DNA of 64,000 nt from NCBI GenBank assembly GCA_035345935.1, contig DAORDK010000001.1, forward strand, positions 1-64,000, read 5' to 3'. A program made the position numbers and the translations under genes. Every line of letters starts with the position of its first letter. Position 1 is the stretch's first letter. The DNA comes from SSSZ01 sp035345935. Its GTDB lineage: Bacteria > Pseudomonadota > Gammaproteobacteria > Burkholderiales > Rhodocyclaceae. Below are positions 42,564 through 51,334 of this stretch, one piece after another. The notes beneath the pieces were generated by a model that had not been told where the DNA came from, did no database searches, and saw nothing but the letters and a program-made list of their open reading frames with translations.

Positions 42564-43376
42564 ATGGTATCTGCCGCGATCCGCCCGCCCGCCGTCGCCG
42601 GCGCGTTCTATCCCGGCGATGCGCAGTCCCTGGCCGATGGGGTTTGCCGCCTCCTTGCCGGAGCCATTCCGGAAGCTCCGGCCCCCAAAGCCTTGATCGT
42701 TCCTCACGCCGGCTACGTCTATTCCGGGGGCACCGCCGCCGCAGCGTACCGCCTCCTGCGGCCGATCCGCTCCTTGGTGCGCCGAGTAATCCTTCTGGGC
42801 CCCGCCCATCGGGTCGCGGTGCGCGGTCTGGCGGTTCCCGCAGCAGCGTATTTCTCGACACCCCTGGGGGCTGTGCCGATCGATCGGGATGCCTTGGCAG
42901 CGCTCACCGATCTGCCCCAGGTCGTGGTGAGCGACGCTGCCCACGCCCCCGAGCATTCGCTGGAGGTCCAGTTGCCTTTCCTGCAGACGGCCCTCGCCGA
43001 TTTTCGGCTGGTTCCCTTCGCCGTCGGCCATTGTTCGCCGGCCGCCGTGGCCCAGGTACTCGACCGGCTATGGGGCGGCACAGAGACGCTGGTCGTCGTC
43101 AGCTCCGATCTTTCCCACTACCTCTCCTATCGCGAGGCGGAAGCGATCGACTCGACGACCTGCGGCCGCATCCTTGAACTTTCGCCGGATATCGACACCC
43201 AGGAAGCCTGTGGTGCCTACCCGATCAACGGATTGCTGATCGCCGCCAGGCGCCACGGCCTGCGGCCCAGCCTCGTGCAGCGCTGCAATTCCGGCGATAC
43301 CGCCGGTGATCGCAGCCGGGTGGTCGGCTACGCGGCCTTCGCCTTTCTGCCAGACGAGGAATCCATGCATGACTGA
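42564..43376 (+). CDS. amrB: AmmeMemoRadiSam system protein B (MEMO1 family)
   Basis: 270 residues: RPPAVAGAFYPGDAQSLADGV, IVPHAGYVYSGGTAAAAYRLL, LLGPAHRVAVRGLA, APEHSLEVQLPFLQ and SSDLSHYLSYREA. These match MEMO1-like proteins; conserved His residues form a site like that of extradiol dioxygenases. Human MEMO1 relatives bind metal, but the bacterial activity is unknown. GGGGAG precedes the ATG. It overlaps the next gene by 8 bp in an AmrB-AmrA-radical SAM order. Confidence 0.93.
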   Translation: MVSAAIRPPAVAGAFYPGDAQSLADGVCRLLAGAIPEAPAPKALIVPHAGYVYSGGTAAAAYRLLRPIRSLVRRVILLGPAHRVAVRGLAVPAAAYFSTPLGAVPIDRDALAALTDLPQVVVSDAAHAPEHSLEVQLPFLQTALADFRLVPFAVGHCSPAAVAQVLDRLWGGTETLVVVSSDLSHYLSYREAEAIDSTTCGRILELSPDIDTQEACGAYPINGLLIAARRHGLRPSLVQRCNSGDTAGDRSRVVGYAAFAFLPDEESMHD

Positions 43377-43917
43377 CCTGGGCTCCTCCCTCCTGGCTCT
43401 GGCCAGGGGAGCCATCGAAGCGACCCTGGGCCTGCCCGTTTCTGCAGTGGCCGAATCGCCGATCTTGCGCGAGCCAGGCGCCACCTTTGTCACCCTCACC
43501 CGGCAAGGCGAATTGCGCGGCTGCATAGGGAGCCTGGAAGCCCACCGTCCCCTCGCCGACGATGTGCGGGAAAATGCGCGGGCCGCTGCTTTCCGCGATC
43601 CTCGTTTCCCGGCGCTGACCCTGCAGGATTGGCCGAAGATCCGGGTTGAAGTCTCCCTGCTCTCTTCCCCCCAACGCGTAGACGTCGCGAATGAAAAGGA
43701 GCTCATTGCCTCCCTGCAGCCCGGCATCGACGGGTTGATCTTCACCGCCGGCCACCGCCGGGCAACTTTTCTGCCCCAGGTCTGGGAGCAGTTGCCCCAA
43801 CCGACGGAGTTTCTCGCACGACTTCGCCAAAAGGCCGGATTGCCTGCCGCCTACTGGGGGCCTGACGTCGTCGTCGAGCGCTACACCGTCGATAAATGGA
43901 AGGAAGCCGAAGGATGA
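43369..43917 (+). CDS. amrA: AmmeMemoRadiSam system protein A (AMMECR1 family)
   Basis: 182 residues. The core shows EPGATFVTLTRQGELRGCIGS (the invariant LRGCIG motif), LADDVRENARAAAFRDPRFPAL and TAGHRRATFLPQVWEQLPQPTEFLARL. AMMECR1 proteins have no proven activity. The start at 43369 lies inside the end of the B gene; the stop overlaps the ATG of the radical SAM gene (ATGA). Tight coupling implies a complex or a fixed stoichiometry. Confidence 0.93.
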   Translation: MTDLGSSLLALARGAIEATLGLPVSAVAESPILREPGATFVTLTRQGELRGCIGSLEAHRPLADDVRENARAAAFRDPRFPALTLQDWPKIRVEVSLLSSPQRVDVANEKELIASLQPGIDGLIFTAGHRRATFLPQVWEQLPQPTEFLARLRQKAGLPAAYWGPDVVVERYTVDKWKEAEG

Positions 43918-45008
43918 CGATCGCCGAAAGTGCCCATCCGGGCCGCTGGTGGCACGCCCTCGACGGCGAGCGCATCCAGTGCGACCTCTGCCCCCGGGAC
44001 TGCCAACTCCACGAAGGCCAGCGCGGGGCATGCTTCGTGCGCCGGATGGAGGGTGGCAGGATGATCCTCACCACCTGGGGACGGTCATCCGGATTCTGTC
44101 TCGACCCCGTCGAGAAGAAGCCTCTGAATCATTTTCATCCCGGTTCGGCGATCCTCTCCTTCGGTACCGCCGGCTGCAATCTGGCCTGCCGCTTCTGCCA
44201 GAACTGGGACATCTCCAAGTCCCGCGACATGGATAGACTGATGGATTCCGCCACACCGGAAGCGATCGCTTCGGCAGCGCGGCGCCACGGGGCAGTATCG
44301 GTGGCATACACCTACAACGATCCGGTGATCTTTGCCGAGTACGCCCTCGACGTCGCCGCCGCCTGCCGTGCGGTCGGCGTACTCAACGTCGCCGTCACTG
44401 CCGGGTACATCTACGCGAACCCGCGCCGCGAGTTCTTTGCCGCCATGGATGCAACCAACGTAGACCTCAAGGCTTTCACCGAGGGTTTCTACAAGAAGCT
44501 TTGCAGCGCGCACTTGGCACCCGTCCTCGAGACCCTCGTCTATATCCGCCATGAAACGGACTGCTGGCTGGAGATCACCACCCTCTTGATCCCGGGTCAA
44601 AACGATTCCGACGAAGAAATCTCGTCTCTGGCCGACTGGATTTTCCGCGAACTCGGCCCGGACGTTCCCGTCCATTTCACCGCCTTTCACCCCGACTGGA
44701 AGATGCCGGATACGCCCCCCACTCCACCGCAATCCCTCAGCCGCGCCCGGCGCATCGCCCGCGACCGTGGGCTTCATTTCGTCTATACCGGCAACGTCCA
44801 CGATGCCGACGGCGGAACTACCCACTGCCCGGGTTGCGGCACTCCCCTGGTCGTCCGTGATTGGTACGCCATCCTGGAAAACCGTCTGGGACCCGACGGC
44901 CTCTGTCCCGAATGCGGTCACCGTGTCCCCGGCCGCTTCGATCGAAGTGCCGGAGAGGGCCGACGCGCTTTCGGCCCCCGGCGGATCCCGATTCAAATCG
45001 CGTCGTGA
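43914..45008 (+). CDS. amrS: AmmeMemoRadiSam system radical SAM enzyme
   Basis: 364 residues. The radical SAM cluster motif is GTAGCNLACRFCQNWDISKS (CxxxCxxC). An N-terminal cysteine block (CDLCPRDCQLHEGQRGACFVR) and a C-terminal zinc-ribbon-like pair (HCPGCGTP, CPECGHR) flank the barrel, and VDLKAFTEGFYKKL and HFTAFHPDWKM lie in the barrel. It resembles the glycyl-radical-enzyme activase clade, but no glycyl radical enzyme gene is nearby. Its stop overlaps a GTG start of a fourth gene. Confidence 0.93.
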   Translation: MTIAESAHPGRWWHALDGERIQCDLCPRDCQLHEGQRGACFVRRMEGGRMILTTWGRSSGFCLDPVEKKPLNHFHPGSAILSFGTAGCNLACRFCQNWDISKSRDMDRLMDSATPEAIASAARRHGAVSVAYTYNDPVIFAEYALDVAAACRAVGVLNVAVTAGYIYANPRREFFAAMDATNVDLKAFTEGFYKKLCSAHLAPVLETLVYIRHETDCWLEITTLLIPGQNDSDEEISSLADWIFRELGPDVPVHFTAFHPDWKMPDTPPTPPQSLSRARRIARDRGLHFVYTGNVHDADGGTTHCPGCGTPLVVRDWYAILENRLGPDGLCPECGHRVPGRFDRSAGEGRRAFGPRRIPIQIAS

Positions 45009-45595
45009 AACGGGATATTTCCTTTCCCACCGGCCACGGCCGCCTCGCCGGCCTGCTGGAAGCTCCCACCAGCCCGCGGGGACTGGTGCTCGCCGCATCG
45101 CTGCATGCGTCCTCCCACGCCAATACCATCGCGGCGGCGCACGCCCGCCAATATGCCTGCCTCGTACTCCATCTCCTGACGGGCCAGGAAATTGCATTTG
45201 CCGACAATGCCCACAACGTTCCGCTGCTGGCGGACCGGCTTCTTCAGGTGCTCGAACTCGTCGCCACAGACCCGGATACGGCCGAACTGCCCCTCGCCAT
45301 TTTTGCCGAAGCCGCCGTCACTCCTGCCGCCGTCCGAGTCGCCGCTCGCCGGGACCGCCAGATACGCTGCCTGGCTTGCCATGGCGGACTGATCGATGGC
45401 GCCGGACTGCAGTACCTCGAGGTGCTTTCTTCGCCCGTGCTGATGCTGGCCGATATCGAGGACGAAGTGTCCGCGTCCTCTTTTCGCCGCGCCGCCACCC
45501 ATCTGGCAGGCCCATGGGAACTGCGCAGGGTTCCGTCGGGCGGCATCCCTGCTGCAATGGCCATGGACTGGTTTGCGCCCTATTTGGTCGCTTGA
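45005..45595 (+). CDS. Alpha/beta-hydrolase-like protein coupled to the AmmeMemoRadiSam genes
   Basis: 196 residues from a GTG at 45005 that overlaps the radical SAM stop (GTGA). The order of strands resembles dienelactone-hydrolase-like folds: FPTGHGRLAGLLEAP, GLVLAASLHASSHANTI, LLTGQEIAFADN, LPLAIFAEAAVTPAAVRVAA and SSPVLMLADIEDE. However, the usual nucleophile GxSxG is replaced by FAEAAVTP, so a classical catalytic serine is missing at the expected place. The family is not firmly recognised. The overlap suggests it belongs to the same unit. Confidence 0.7.
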   Translation: MKRDISFPTGHGRLAGLLEAPTSPRGLVLAASLHASSHANTIAAAHARQYACLVLHLLTGQEIAFADNAHNVPLLADRLLQVLELVATDPDTAELPLAIFAEAAVTPAAVRVAARRDRQIRCLACHGGLIDGAGLQYLEVLSSPVLMLADIEDEVSASSFRRAATHLAGPWELRRVPSGGIPAAMAMDWFAPYLVA

Positions 45596-45652
45596 GCGTC
45601 GGCCTACTCGAATTGGCGCAACGGAAGGCATCCAACGTCTGGACGGCTTGCT

Positions 45653-48337
45653 TCAGTCAAGCGCGGCCAGTCCGGCAAGGACTCGGTTGACTTCGGCCGT
45701 CAAGGCACTGAAATCGGGCTGATCTCCGGCCTTGATTTGCCTTTCCACTTCGCCTGCCAACTGGTAGAGGTCTGTGGCTGAAACGTTGGCGGCGCTGCCT
45801 TTAAGCGTATGGGCAAGGCGGATGGCCGCTTCCCGCTCGCCCGCGGCCAGGGTAGCCGAAATGCGGCCTGCGGCGTCGGCCGCCTGATTGCGGAAGAGCT
45901 TGAGCAAGCGCAACACCACCGGTTCCTTGCCCTGCATACGGGACAGCAGCGCCGGAAAATCGATGCCGGGAAAATCCCTTCGCTCCCCCAGCGCTTGATC
46001 CGCTTCCAAATGCGCTTTGTCTGGAGCGGGTTCCGCAATGCGCCCATACTGGCGCAGAATGCGGAAAAGGTCGCCGGGCTCAAAGGGTTTGGTCACGACA
46101 TCGTCCATCCCGGCATCAAGACAAAGCTGTCTATCGTCCCGACTGGCATTGGCTGTCAAGGCGATGACCGGCAGAGAGCGCCAAAGCACGTTCGACCGGA
46201 TTCTCCGTGTGGCTTCGAGGCCATCCATCTCCGGCATCATGACGTCCATCAACACCAGGTCGAAGGGCTTGACCGCCAGCCGTTCGAGAACCTCGCGCCC
46301 ATTCTCGGCCACTTCGGCAACTACGCCGGCGTCGCCCAGAATTTCGAGCGCAATCTGCTGGTTGAACCGGTTATCCTCGGCAAGCAGGACGCTGAAGCCC
46401 GAAACCACGGTGGGCGGAAGCGATTCGTCGCCGATCCGGGCCTCGGCATCCCGCTCGACCAAGGTTCGCGACTCGCCCTCCGCCAGACGAAAGCGAACGC
46501 TGAACTGGAAGATGCTTCCCTCTCCCGGAACGCTATCGACGCGTATCGTACCCCCCATCAGGTTCACGAGTTGCCGGCAGATCGCCAGCCCGAGGCCGGT
46601 TCCGCCGTACTTGCGAGTGGTGGCGGCATCCGCCTGTTTGAAGGGTTGAAAGAGTTCCGCCTGCTGCTCGGCACGAATCCCGATTCCGGTATCCCGGACG
46701 AAAAAGGCGAGGACTGCGCTCGCCTCGTCTCGATAATCGCATCGACAACCCACCTCGACCTGGCCCATGGTCGTGAATTTGATGGCATTGCCGACCAGAT
46801 TGGTCAGTACCTGAGTAAGCCTCAGCGCGTCTCCCACCAGGAAGCCGGGAGCCGCACCATCGACTTCGACGCGGTAGTCGAGTCCCTTCTCCAGCGCCAA
46901 GGATTGGGCGAAAACGCCCACCTGGTCGATCACTCGTTCGAGGCTGAATGCCGTCTCCTCAAGCTGCAACCGTCCCGCCTCGATCTTGGAGAAGTCGAGG
47001 ATATCGTTGATCAGCCCCAGGAGAATCCGGGCCGAATCGCGAATCTTGCGTACATAGTCCGCCTGCCTGGGGGGAAGATCGGTCTTCAGGGCCAATTGAG
47101 ACATGCCGATGATGGCATTCATCGGCGTACGAATCTCGTGGCTCATGGTCGCCAGAAAGCGCCCCTTGGCGGAATTGGCCGCATCCGCTTCCAGGCGGGC
47201 GCTCTCCAGGTCCCGGGTTCGTTCTGCAACCAGAACCTCCAGGCGATTCTTATAGCTGGTCAATTCCTGCTCCGCCCGGCGCCGCTCGGTGATATCCGCT
47301 ACGATCCAGGTTCTTACTGCCATCGGCCTGCCGGAATCGTTGGCTCGCCCGGACAGGGCACCCCAAAAGATCTCGCCACTGCGCCGCCGAAGGCGAGCCT
47401 CGCAGGAAAAGCTCCCGCCGCCCTGGAGTGCTCCCGCGGCTTCTCCCCAGACACGGCGAAATTCATCCCCGTCGGCGAAGAAGGTCTCCACCGGCCGACC
47501 AGGGAGTTCTCCGGGGGCATAGCCGAGAATCTCCTCAAGCCTTCGGTTGCTCGAAACCAGGAGCGTTTCATGGGTAACCCCGATGCCCACCAGAGCGTTG
47601 GCCAGAACGGCGTTCATTTCGGCGATCAAATGGAGCGAGGATGCTTCGGCTTCGCGCAGCCCCCGCAGGACGTCCCGGAAATGCAGGACGGCCCGCGCGA
47701 GAGAACCCAGCTCGTCCTCGCGCTCGACGCCTTCCACCTGGATGTCGAGATCGTTGGCGACCAATTTTTCCAGGGCTGCGAGGGTACTGCTGAAAGGGCG
47801 ACCTGCGTTCCGAAACCCGATGGCGAGGCCAACCACCATGGCTCCGGTAAGCACGCCGTTGAGCAGCAAGGCCTCAAGGACAAGCTTGGTGAATTCGCCG
47901 GCAAGACGGGACTTCGAGACGGTGACTTCCACCCGCCCTACGGGAACCGTTCGATACGCGTCGGCATAGACAATCATCCGGCTTGCCACCAAGGAAGCGC
48001 CTTCGGCCACGCCAAAATCGCCGAAACGCGCGACGACGGCGCCCTCGGCATCGAGCACGCGCACGCCCAGCACGTCCGGCAGGCCGGCCAACGCACGGGC
48101 AGCACTGGCCACCGCCACCGTGTTGAAATCGAAAAGCGGCCTTGCCAAGGATTCCGACATCAGGATAACGAGGCGCTCGGACAATTCGTTGAGCGCCGCT
48201 TCCCGTTCGTCATAGCGAATCTTGATATTCAGCGTCGAGTAAAGCGTAAAGACCACCCAGACCGAGCCCACTGCCAGGACTGCGAGGCGGAAAAGAACGC
48301 TCTCCCGCCACAGGCGAAGCAGCTTTCCCTCCTTCAT
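45653..48337 (-). CDS. Membrane hybrid histidine kinase with HAMP, PAS, receiver and Hpt
   Basis: 894 residues. Membrane helix about 18-38, a periplasmic region of about 115 residues, a second helix (LLLNGVLTGAMVVGLAIGF), HAMP, PAS (about 235-345), coiled coil, HisKA with TMSHEIRTPMNAI (His400), HATPase_c (NLVGNAIKFT, GTGLGLAIC), receiver (LVLMDVMMPEMDGLEA) and Hpt (LAHTLKGSAANVSA). A full internal relay exists. Its ATG overlaps the stop of the upstream binding-protein gene by 4 nt. No separate output regulator is adjacent. Confidence 0.92.
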   Translation of the reverse strand: MKEGKLLRLWRESVLFRLAVLAVGSVWVVFTLYSTLNIKIRYDEREAALNELSERLVILMSESLARPLFDFNTVAVASAARALAGLPDVLGVRVLDAEGAVVARFGDFGVAEGASLVASRMIVYADAYRTVPVGRVEVTVSKSRLAGEFTKLVLEALLLNGVLTGAMVVGLAIGFRNAGRPFSSTLAALEKLVANDLDIQVEGVEREDELGSLARAVLHFRDVLRGLREAEASSLHLIAEMNAVLANALVGIGVTHETLLVSSNRRLEEILGYAPGELPGRPVETFFADGDEFRRVWGEAAGALQGGGSFSCEARLRRRSGEIFWGALSGRANDSGRPMAVRTWIVADITERRRAEQELTSYKNRLEVLVAERTRDLESARLEADAANSAKGRFLATMSHEIRTPMNAIIGMSQLALKTDLPPRQADYVRKIRDSARILLGLINDILDFSKIEAGRLQLEETAFSLERVIDQVGVFAQSLALEKGLDYRVEVDGAAPGFLVGDALRLTQVLTNLVGNAIKFTTMGQVEVGCRCDYRDEASAVLAFFVRDTGIGIRAEQQAELFQPFKQADAATTRKYGGTGLGLAICRQLVNLMGGTIRVDSVPGEGSIFQFSVRFRLAEGESRTLVERDAEARIGDESLPPTVVSGFSVLLAEDNRFNQQIALEILGDAGVVAEVAENGREVLERLAVKPFDLVLMDVMMPEMDGLEATRRIRSNVLWRSLPVIALTANASRDDRQLCLDAGMDDVVTKPFEPGDLFRILRQYGRIAEPAPDKAHLEADQALGERRDFPGIDFPALLSRMQGKEPVVLRLLKLFRNQAADAAGRISATLAAGEREAAIRLAHTLKGSAANVSATDLYQLAGEVERQIKAGDQPDFSALTAEVNRVLAGLAALD

Positions 48338-49086
48338 CGCTCGCCCCCACCCGCTCCCGCCAGGGCCTTCACCGCTCTCTCTGCGATCTGCCGGGCGCCC
48401 GATGTCCCCAAAGCCTGACGGCTGAATACCAGATAGGCGGCCCGCCCGACCAAGGCAGGTTCGGGCAGCACCTCGAGCAGACCTTGGGGGTCAATGCGCG
48501 GCAAGAGCACCTGCGCCGTGCGCACCTCCACCAGCGCCGTCCCCAGGTGGCCCGCCTTCAGTTTGCGCAGATTCTGCTCCATGGTTTCTGAATTCTGGTC
48601 AAGGACCAGTCCGGGAACTTCGGCGATATCCTCGGCCAGAGCCCAAGCCCGTGGAACCCCGACCGGCTGGGGCAAGGAGCCGACGCCTTGAGCCGAACGC
48701 CAACCTGGCGCAGCGCCTTTCCGGACAACGGCCACGTAGTCCAGAGTCTCCAGCCGCGACGCCGGATAAACGAGAAACGCCTCGCGTTCCTTGCGGTAAG
48801 CCGCTGGATAGGCCGCCGCGTAGAATCCATCGGCCAGGTCCCGGAGACAGCGTTCCCAGGCCACCACATGGACTACGGCATCGTAACCCGCCTTCCGAAA
48901 GGCCTTGGTCACCCGCTCTGCAAGTATCCCGGAAACCTGCTGGCCGGCCTCTCCGGGAACCGTGAAGGGCGGCCAGTCGGACGCACAGACCCGTAGCGCC
49001 GCCCCCTGGACGGACAGGCTCCAGGTCAGCAGCAGTCCGCCGAGCCAAGAAATCCGTTTGCCTGAACATCTCGATCCGAATCGCAT
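48334..49086 (-). CDS. Periplasmic binding protein (SBP family 3-like), coupled to a hybrid kinase
   Basis: 250 residues with an N-terminal membrane/signal segment (ISWLGGLLLTWSLSVQGAA) followed by a type II binding-protein fold: LRVCASDWPPFTVPGEAG, GILAERVTKAFRKAGYDA, WERCLRDLADGFYAAAYPAAYRKERE. The motif SDWPPF is typical of amino acid-type or substrate-sensing SBPs. No transporter genes adjoin. ATGA overlap with the kinase gene at 48337 implies stoichiometric production, so it most likely delivers ligand to that kinase. Confidence 0.85.
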   Translation of the reverse strand: MRFGSRCSGKRISWLGGLLLTWSLSVQGAALRVCASDWPPFTVPGEAGQQVSGILAERVTKAFRKAGYDAVVHVVAWERCLRDLADGFYAAAYPAAYRKEREAFLVYPASRLETLDYVAVVRKGAAPGWRSAQGVGSLPQPVGVPRAWALAEDIAEVPGLVLDQNSETMEQNLRKLKAGHLGTALVEVRTAQVLLPRIDPQGLLEVLPEPALVGRAAYLVFSRQALGTSGARQIAERAVKALAGAGGGER

Positions 49087-49249
49087 ATGCCTCCAGAGGT
49101 CTTACGATACGGGCATCTTGCAGCGCTGTCGAGACTGATCGATGGGCTGGCAAACTCCAGCGCGATTCATTTCATCCAGGAACTCCCCGGCACAGCGAAC
49201 CGGTCCATAACGCTGGACGGCCGCAGGATGCCCCTGGGCGAGCCAGAGT

Positions 49250-49681
49250 CTAGCTTGTGCCCTGTGCCAGCAGCAGGGCACGGACCTGCTCGTACTCCTT
49301 GAGACGAGCGAAGTCTTTCTCGGCCGGTTCCGGGATGCGGCTGATATCCATGTTTTCTGCGTTGTCTGCCAGTTTGACGATCCGCGCAATGGGATTGGCT
49401 GCTGCCCGAGCGGCGGCCTGCAGTCGGGATTCGCCCGAAGTCTTGGTGAGGGCCTCGACGGCAACCAGGACTGCCGTAGGGAAACCTTCTCGGGAGAGCT
49501 GCTCCAGTGTGACAGAAGTATCCTCGACGACGTCGTGCAAGACCGCAGCCATGCGCTCATGGGTGCCGGAGACACGCAGCATGACCCTAAGCGGGTGAAG
49601 GATGTACGGTTCGCCAGCCTTGTCGACCTGGCCGGCATGGGCGAGAGCTGCAATTTCAATGGCGCGTTCGAGTGTGCTCAT
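49250..49681 (-). CDS. Small HD-domain hydrolase of the RelA/SpoT (MESH1-like) type
   Basis: 143 residues: ALAHAGQVDKAGEPYILHPLRVMLRV, AAVLHDVVEDTSVTLEQLSREGFP and RIVKLADNAENMD. The HD pair and the surrounding ED residue match the hydrolase half of SpoT, and no synthetase domain is present. MESH1-like enzymes hydrolyse ppGpp or NADPH; the substrate here is inferred. Its start overlaps the stop of an upstream small frame (ATGA). The GTP-pyrophosphokinase name often given to this family would be misleading. Confidence 0.82.
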   Translation of the reverse strand: MSTLERAIEIAALAHAGQVDKAGEPYILHPLRVMLRVSGTHERMAAVLHDVVEDTSVTLEQLSREGFPTAVLVAVEALTKTSGESRLQAAARAAANPIARIVKLADNAENMDISRIPEPAEKDFARLKEYEQVRALLLAQGTS

Positions 49682-50007
49682 GGCGATTCCTCATTTCTTG
49701 CGGCGTTTCTCAAGGCCGTGGTCCTGTGTGTCAAAGCACGCATCGGCTGAATCCGGACCTTGCTCAGCGCATCGACGCCGCTTTCCCATGGAAACAACGG
49801 CTTATGCCTGAATGCCATGACTTCAGCGCCACTGAGACCGATAGCCCCGCCGACTGCTGGAGAGTATCCGCTGACAGACGGCTGCTTGCCAAATGCGCAT
49901 AATCGTCTGCTGAGGAATGCCCGCACCCGGCGGGTAAACCCTATGACCACCCTTACCTTCTTGCCATCATACTGACGAAGCGCCTCCCGCCCACTCTGGC
50001 TTATCAT
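49678..50007 (-). CDS. Unrecognised small ORF upstream of the MESH1-like gene
   Basis: 109 residues from ATG at 50007 (MISQSGREALRQYDGKKVRV). It ends in a 4-nt overlap with the downstream HD gene, a pattern this region uses for coupled genes. Composition is less GC-rich than the neighbours and no family is recognised. It would place the porin promoter inside the frame. It could be a real small gene, a transferred remnant, or chance. Together with the few bases before the porin start it fills the roughly 360-bp gap at 49682-50041. Confidence 0.35.
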   Translation of the reverse strand: MISQSGREALRQYDGKKVRVVIGFTRRVRAFLSRRLCAFGKQPSVSGYSPAVGGAIGLSGAEVMAFRHKPLFPWESGVDALSKVRIQPMRALTHRTTALRNAARNEESP

Positions 50008-50041
50008 TCCGCTGAGAGTTTTCACCCCAATTCCCATCCCC

Positions 50042-51334
50042 ATGCAAGACACCGTGCTCCGCGCCTTTTTTGTTGCCCTGGTCACGCTTCTGGGTGTGCT
50101 GCCGGCAACTACTGTCCAGGCGCAATCCACCGGAGGCCTGCGCTTCAGCGGGTACGGCACGCTGGGTTACGTGCAGGACAACAGGAACGACATCGTCGCG
50201 ATCCGCGATGTCAGCCAGCGCCCCGATTCAAACATGGGCAGCGGCACCTGGCAGCGGGATAGCCGCCTTGGCATACAAGCGGAGTATCGCGTTAGTCCGG
50301 TCGTCGATTTGGTCGCCCAGGCCGTGTTCCGCGATCAGGTTTCCACCCATGCCACCCATGCCATAGAGCTCGCCTACGCAGGCTTCAAGCCGACCCCCCA
50401 ACTCGATGTCCGCGTCGGCCGCGTTGGTTATGACGCCTTTTTGATGTCCGACATCCGCAATGTAGGCTACGCATACCCCTGGGTGCGCCCCTTCACCGAA
50501 TATTACGGCTGGATACCCTTGTTCTCGGTGGACGGTGCGGACATTGCCTACCTTATCCCGCAAGGGGATGCGCAATGGCGCCTCAAAGCCCAGGCGGGTC
50601 GCTCGGGACTGGGGATACCGATTGGCGACAGCAAGCTCGACGTCAAGGCCGATGATCTCGTGACGCTGACCGTAAGCCGTCGCACCGGCCCCTGGGAGGC
50701 AAAACTGGGCTACTCAAGCTTCACCAACCGGAACGAGGTGGCACCAGGGGGCGGCGGAGGGCTTGCCGCCTTGCAGCAGGGACTCGACACCATCGCCACG
50801 GCAACGGCCTCGCTGGCGCCCGCCATCAGCAGCGAGGCGACCGACCTGCGCCGTCAGTTGTCCTTCAAGAATGCCCACATGAACTACGTGACACTCGGCG
50901 CGGTTTATGACGATGGTCATTTATTGATCCAGGGGGAATTGGCAAGGACAACGAGCAGTCACAAAGTCGTACCCCACGGCACGATGGGCTACGTCGCCAT
51001 CGGCTATCGCACCGGCGACTGGACACCATTCATGGCCGTCAGCGCCACCCGCCCTGGTAACGGCTTGCGCTCGGCCAAGGCCGACTGGAGCGTCATTGGC
51101 CAGAGCGCCACCCAGGCGACGGCGATCGCCGTGCTCAACAGCACCCGCATGGATCAGAAAACCTTGTCTTTCGGAACGCGCTGGGATTTCCAGGAACGGG
51201 CAGCGTTGAAAGTGCAGTGGGACATCACTCGCATCGATCCTCACGGGTACGGCCTGGTGTTCAAGGATCCGGCCCTCGAGACCCGCAGAAGCAGCATGAA
51301 TCAGCTGACCCTGACGCTGGACTTCCTGTTCTGA
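50042..51334 (+). CDS. Outer-membrane porin-like beta-barrel protein
   Basis: 430 residues with a signal peptide (MQDTVLRAFFVALVTLLGVLP, cleavage near VQA-QST). The mature part alternates polar and hydrophobic residues as in beta-barrels: LRFSGYGTLGYVQDN, VDLVAQAVFRDQ, IELAYAGFKPTPQLDVRVGRVG, and ends with an aromatic residue (LTLDFLF), the signature recognised by the Bam machine. It heads a unit with a PstS-like protein and a diguanylate cyclase; its stop overlaps the next ATG. No clear Shine-Dalgarno is seen before the ATG. The specific substrate is unknown. Confidence 0.82.
   Translation: MQDTVLRAFFVALVTLLGVLPATTVQAQSTGGLRFSGYGTLGYVQDNRNDIVAIRDVSQRPDSNMGSGTWQRDSRLGIQAEYRVSPVVDLVAQAVFRDQVSTHATHAIELAYAGFKPTPQLDVRVGRVGYDAFLMSDIRNVGYAYPWVRPFTEYYGWIPLFSVDGADIAYLIPQGDAQWRLKAQAGRSGLGIPIGDSKLDVKADDLVTLTVSRRTGPWEAKLGYSSFTNRNEVAPGGGGGLAALQQGLDTIATATASLAPAISSEATDLRRQLSFKNAHMNYVTLGAVYDDGHLLIQGELARTTSSHKVVPHGTMGYVAIGYRTGDWTPFMAVSATRPGNGLRSAKADWSVIGQSATQATAIAVLNSTRMDQKTLSFGTRWDFQERAALKVQWDITRIDPHGYGLVFKDPALETRRSSMNQLTLTLDFLF

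Noticed and set aside
45809..48418. 869-codon open frame opposite the hybrid kinase
   Set aside because: Antisense shadow of a certain gene; composition shows no domain motifs.
49102..49659. Antisense-frame coding through the HD gene into its downstream gap
   Set aside because: It is in another frame of the certain HD hydrolase; the tail beyond 49250 has no recognisable similarity.
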